From Agarivorans gilvus (GTDB lineage: Bacteria; Pseudomonadota; Gammaproteobacteria; Enterobacterales; Celerinatantimonadaceae): a DNA stretch of 64,000 nucleotides. The position numbers were made by a program, and so were the translations under genes. Below are positions 61,874-64,000 of the stretch, in pieces. Positions within the stretch are counted from its first letter, which is position 1. Each line of letters begins with the position of its first letter. The DNA is taken from assembly GCF_001420915.1 (NCBI RefSeq), contig NZ_CP013021.1, forward strand, positions 2,201,001 through 2,265,000, in the 5' to 3' direction. The notes under the pieces are model-generated. The model was not told where the DNA came from, did not search any database, and was given only the letters and a program-made list of their open reading frames with translations.

Positions 61874-64000
61874 TTATTGTGCGCTAACGTTAATTGCTTT
61901 CGATGCGCTGTCAAAGGTGATCTGATACGTCGTGTTGTCAGTCACTTGGTAATCCGCATTAGGATAAGACTCACCCCAACTACCGTCATCGATTTTGAAA
62001 CGAGCCGGCGCTTCTTCACCGCTAAAGCTTTGAACGGTGTAGTACAAACCCGTGCTGGCGTCGTAATCTAATAGCGTAGTACCCCATCCGTTGGCGGTGC
62101 CACGGAAGTACCAAAGCTCGTCACCACCATTATCTGGAATAGTGCCACTGACACAGTTACTGGCGGCAATCCAACTACCTTGGGCGTAACATAAGCTGTC
62201 GCCGGTGGTACTTAAATCACCGCTTTGGTTAGCGCCGTTATCGTTGAAGATAACATTCAAACTAGTCAAGTTAGTGCCAAAGTCGTAGCAGTAGTAACCG
62301 TCTTGCTCAACCATGGCCACACCTGGCCACTGGGCATTAGCCACTGGAGTATCGGCTACCACTGACCAGTAGTACAAAGTAGGGTTGCTGAAACCCGCTG
62401 GGTTGTCGAAGCACACTTCGCTAGCTGTTAGCGGCTGAGGTTCTGGCTCGGGTTCTGGCTCAGGGTCGACCGCAATCACCTCGAAACCACAGTCTTGCAA
62501 ACTACTCCAAGCGCCGTCTTGATAACAACCAGCACCCGCTGCGCTTAAGTCCGCAGTTTGGTTGGCGCCATTGTTATTAAAGATAAGGTTGATGCTAGTC
62601 AGCTCTACGCCCAAGTCGTAACAAGCGAAATCACCATTTTGCTCTAGTGCCACACCAGGCCAGCTGGCATTGTCTAGGCTACCTGCAGGTAACGCACTCC
62701 AGTAGTAAAGTGTGCTGTAGTCTGCATCGGTACAAATCGAGCTAGCGGCAACAGGGTTAGCTGGTTGCGGCTGAGGCTGAGGATCCGGTTCACAATCGCT
62801 GCAAGCTTCACCCACTACCGCGCCCACATGAATCGCCGCGGCGTTATCACCCACTACGCTGAAGTTAGCCATACCGCCGCTAACAGTAATCACGCTAGGG
62901 CCTTTGGCATCGGCTGCCGCAATACACTGACCAGTAGTCGCATCGAAGTCGGCTTCGATGATATTACAGTACTGGCCGTCAGGCATGCCGGTAGCAAGTT
63001 GTTGATCGATGGTGCTGCCGTTGCGTTTGTTAATTACCACAAAGCCTAAGCCACCGCGACCAAAGGCAATTTGGTCATTGCCATTTTGCCACCAATCACT
63101 CACCCGCCACTCACCAGCGGTGTGGTTACGGAAACCCACCATGTTGGCAATGCCACGCCATTTGTGTTCACACACCCAATCACCGCCATCAAAGCCACAA
63201 GCATTACCCGTGTGTACGCCTGAACTTGGTGGACCAGCGTCGAAGTCACCACCGAAGTAGTATCCCGACATAATCTTCGGATAGCCGTAAGGATAGGCAA
63301 GAGTGAAGATGTTAGCTAAGAAGTAGCCTTCACCAGACACACCATGCCAAATCGGGCCATTCGGATTGTGGCGCTCTTCGTCGTGGTTAGTCACAAAGGT
63401 GACCGCATCGGCGCTGCCTAGTTCCATTTGGCTAGGAAGGTCACGCAGTTGAGCGATATTGCTATAACGGAAGGCGGGGCCAATTAAGCGAGCAAAAGCA
63501 AACTCGGTAACGTTGCCGATGTAAGTATACTCGGTAGGGTGAACTGGCTCGCCAGGGGCTCCAATCACTTCTTGGAAGATATACGGATTACCGTTTAACT
63601 TAGCTTTAATCGCAGCAATATCAGCTGCCGGAATATGTTTAGCCGCATCAATACGAAAACCAGCTACGCCCATACTCATGGCATCATTCATGTAGTCCGC
63701 GATTTTTTGGCGAACGTAATCTGAGCCAGTTTTAAGGTCGTTCAAGCCCACTAAGTCACAGTTTTGTACTTGCCAGCGGTTGCTGTAATCAATGTTGCTG
63801 CTGCATGAGTTGAAGTCATCGGGGCCGTAGGGCACTTCAGGGAAGTTTCTGTTGTAGGCCGCCATGTGGTTAATTACCGCATCAAGGTAAATATCTACCC
63901 CGGCTGTCTTACAACGTTGCACCATGTCTTGAAATTCGGCGCGGCTGCCGCTGCGACCTTCGATGGCGTAGCTGACTGGTTGGTAGCGAGCCCACCAAGC
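61874..64000 (-). CDS. Secreted alpha-amylase (GH13) with starch-binding modules, partial (5' end beyond the window)
   Basis: The frame is open through the right edge (WWARYQPVSYAIEGRSGSRAEFQD precedes the first internal Met), so the signal peptide and first part of the barrel are missing. Catalytic regions present: DIYLDAVINHM, GFRIDAAKH (nucleophile Asp), FQEVIG (acid Glu), FVTNHDEER. A C-terminal all-beta domain follows. Then come two tandem modules of about 90 residues (LYYWS, WPGVAL/WPGVAM, IFNNNGANQTADLS), like CBM26, separated by Pro-Glu linkers. The last module (WYFRGTANGWG, RFKIDDGSWGESYP) is the type found twice in the pullulanase. It is an extracellular endo-amylase. Confidence 0.95.
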   Translation of the reverse strand, partial: AWWARYQPVSYAIEGRSGSRAEFQDMVQRCKTAGVDIYLDAVINHMAAYNRNFPEVPYGPDDFNSCSSNIDYSNRWQVQNCDLVGLNDLKTGSDYVRQKIADYMNDAMSMGVAGFRIDAAKHIPAADIAAIKAKLNGNPYIFQEVIGAPGEPVHPTEYTYIGNVTEFAFARLIGPAFRYSNIAQLRDLPSQMELGSADAVTFVTNHDEERHNPNGPIWHGVSGEGYFLANIFTLAYPYGYPKIMSGYYFGGDFDAGPPSSGVHTGNACGFDGGDWVCEHKWRGIANMVGFRNHTAGEWRVSDWWQNGNDQIAFGRGGLGFVVINKRNGSTIDQQLATGMPDGQYCNIIEADFDATTGQCIAAADAKGPSVITVSGGMANFSVVGDNAAAIHVGAVVGEACSDCEPDPQPQPQPANPVAASSICTDADYSTLYYWSALPAGSLDNASWPGVALEQNGDFACYDLGVELTSINLIFNNNGANQTADLSAAGAGCYQDGAWSSLQDCGFEVIAVDPEPEPEPEPQPLTASEVCFDNPAGFSNPTLYYWSVVADTPVANAQWPGVAMVEQDGYYCYDFGTNLTSLNVIFNDNGANQSGDLSTTGDSLCYAQGSWIAASNCVSGTIPDNGGDELWYFRGTANGWGTTLLDYDASTGLYYTVQSFSGEEAPARFKIDDGSWGESYPNADYQVTDNTTYQITFDSASKAINVSAQ

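Noticed and set aside
1..64000. CRISPR arrays, rRNA or tRNA genes, prophage structural genes, LacI-family gene
   Set aside because: None recognised on reading both strands by eye; short or unusual RNAs could be missed without a model search.

Overview
The window reads as chromosome of a marine gammaproteobacterium. The protein set (class II DAHP synthase, long class II IlvC beside IlvY, UbiK, Rep, TcdA, GlsB-type membrane protein, several polysaccharide-degrading enzymes) best fits an Alteromonadales relative such as Agarivorans. That placement is inference from protein resemblance. No rRNA, tRNA or CRISPR array was seen.

Layout. 1-3015: end of a membrane protein gene, DAHP synthase, a GNAT acetyltransferase and a small stress-type membrane protein. 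3034-10963: a xylo-oligosaccharide cluster on the minus strand, with a GH52 beta-xylosidase, a XylR-type AraC regulator and a four-gene sugar ABC transporter. It is followed by a frameshifted IS982-type transposase, two small lipoproteins and a complete IS10-like element with a perfect 9-bp target duplication. A recurrent TGTAAGCGCT operator-like motif links the transporter, the xylosidase and one lipoprotein. 15968-20115: ubiK, a periplasmic binding protein, ybaK, and divergent ilvY/ilvC. 20218-22205: a KAP-family P-loop NTPase bracketed by two inverted copies of a dispersed repeat. 22394-31732: a surface protein, AlkD-like and HNH proteins, an acyltransferase, a diguanylate cyclase, a DUF4136 lipoprotein, tcdA and a chemotaxis receptor.

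31890-36614 is accessory DNA: two attC-like sites with cassette-type genes and no integrase, a secreted 562-aa protein of unknown function, and a two-gene unit between direct copies of the same dispersed repeat. 36779-47055: a TetR/MFP/RND efflux operon, rep, a SulP transporter and a kinase-like protein. 47328-51374: a secreted type I pullulanase and a ROK regulator with a perfect palindrome upstream. 51403-54272: a broken DUF6795-lipoprotein/class 3 lipase pair, interrupted by an IS903-like element and bracketed by about 52-bp direct repeats.

54265-61813: a reactive-sulfur cluster. It has two YeeE/YedE half-transporters, a BigR/SqrR-like ArsR repressor with the diagnostic cysteine spacing, a DUF2892 protein, a CoA-disulfide/persulfide reductase fused to rhodanese, and a dedicated RND adaptor and permease. 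61874-64000: a secreted alpha-amylase with tandem starch-binding modules, cut by the window edge. It shares a module type with the pullulanase, so the right part of the window carries extracellular starch breakdown.

Candidates for an undescribed system, in order: the persulfide-sensor/reductase cluster with its own RND exporter; the repeat-bracketed KAP NTPase and the repeat-bracketed gene pair, which may be cargo of one repeat family; and the integrase-less attC cassettes.
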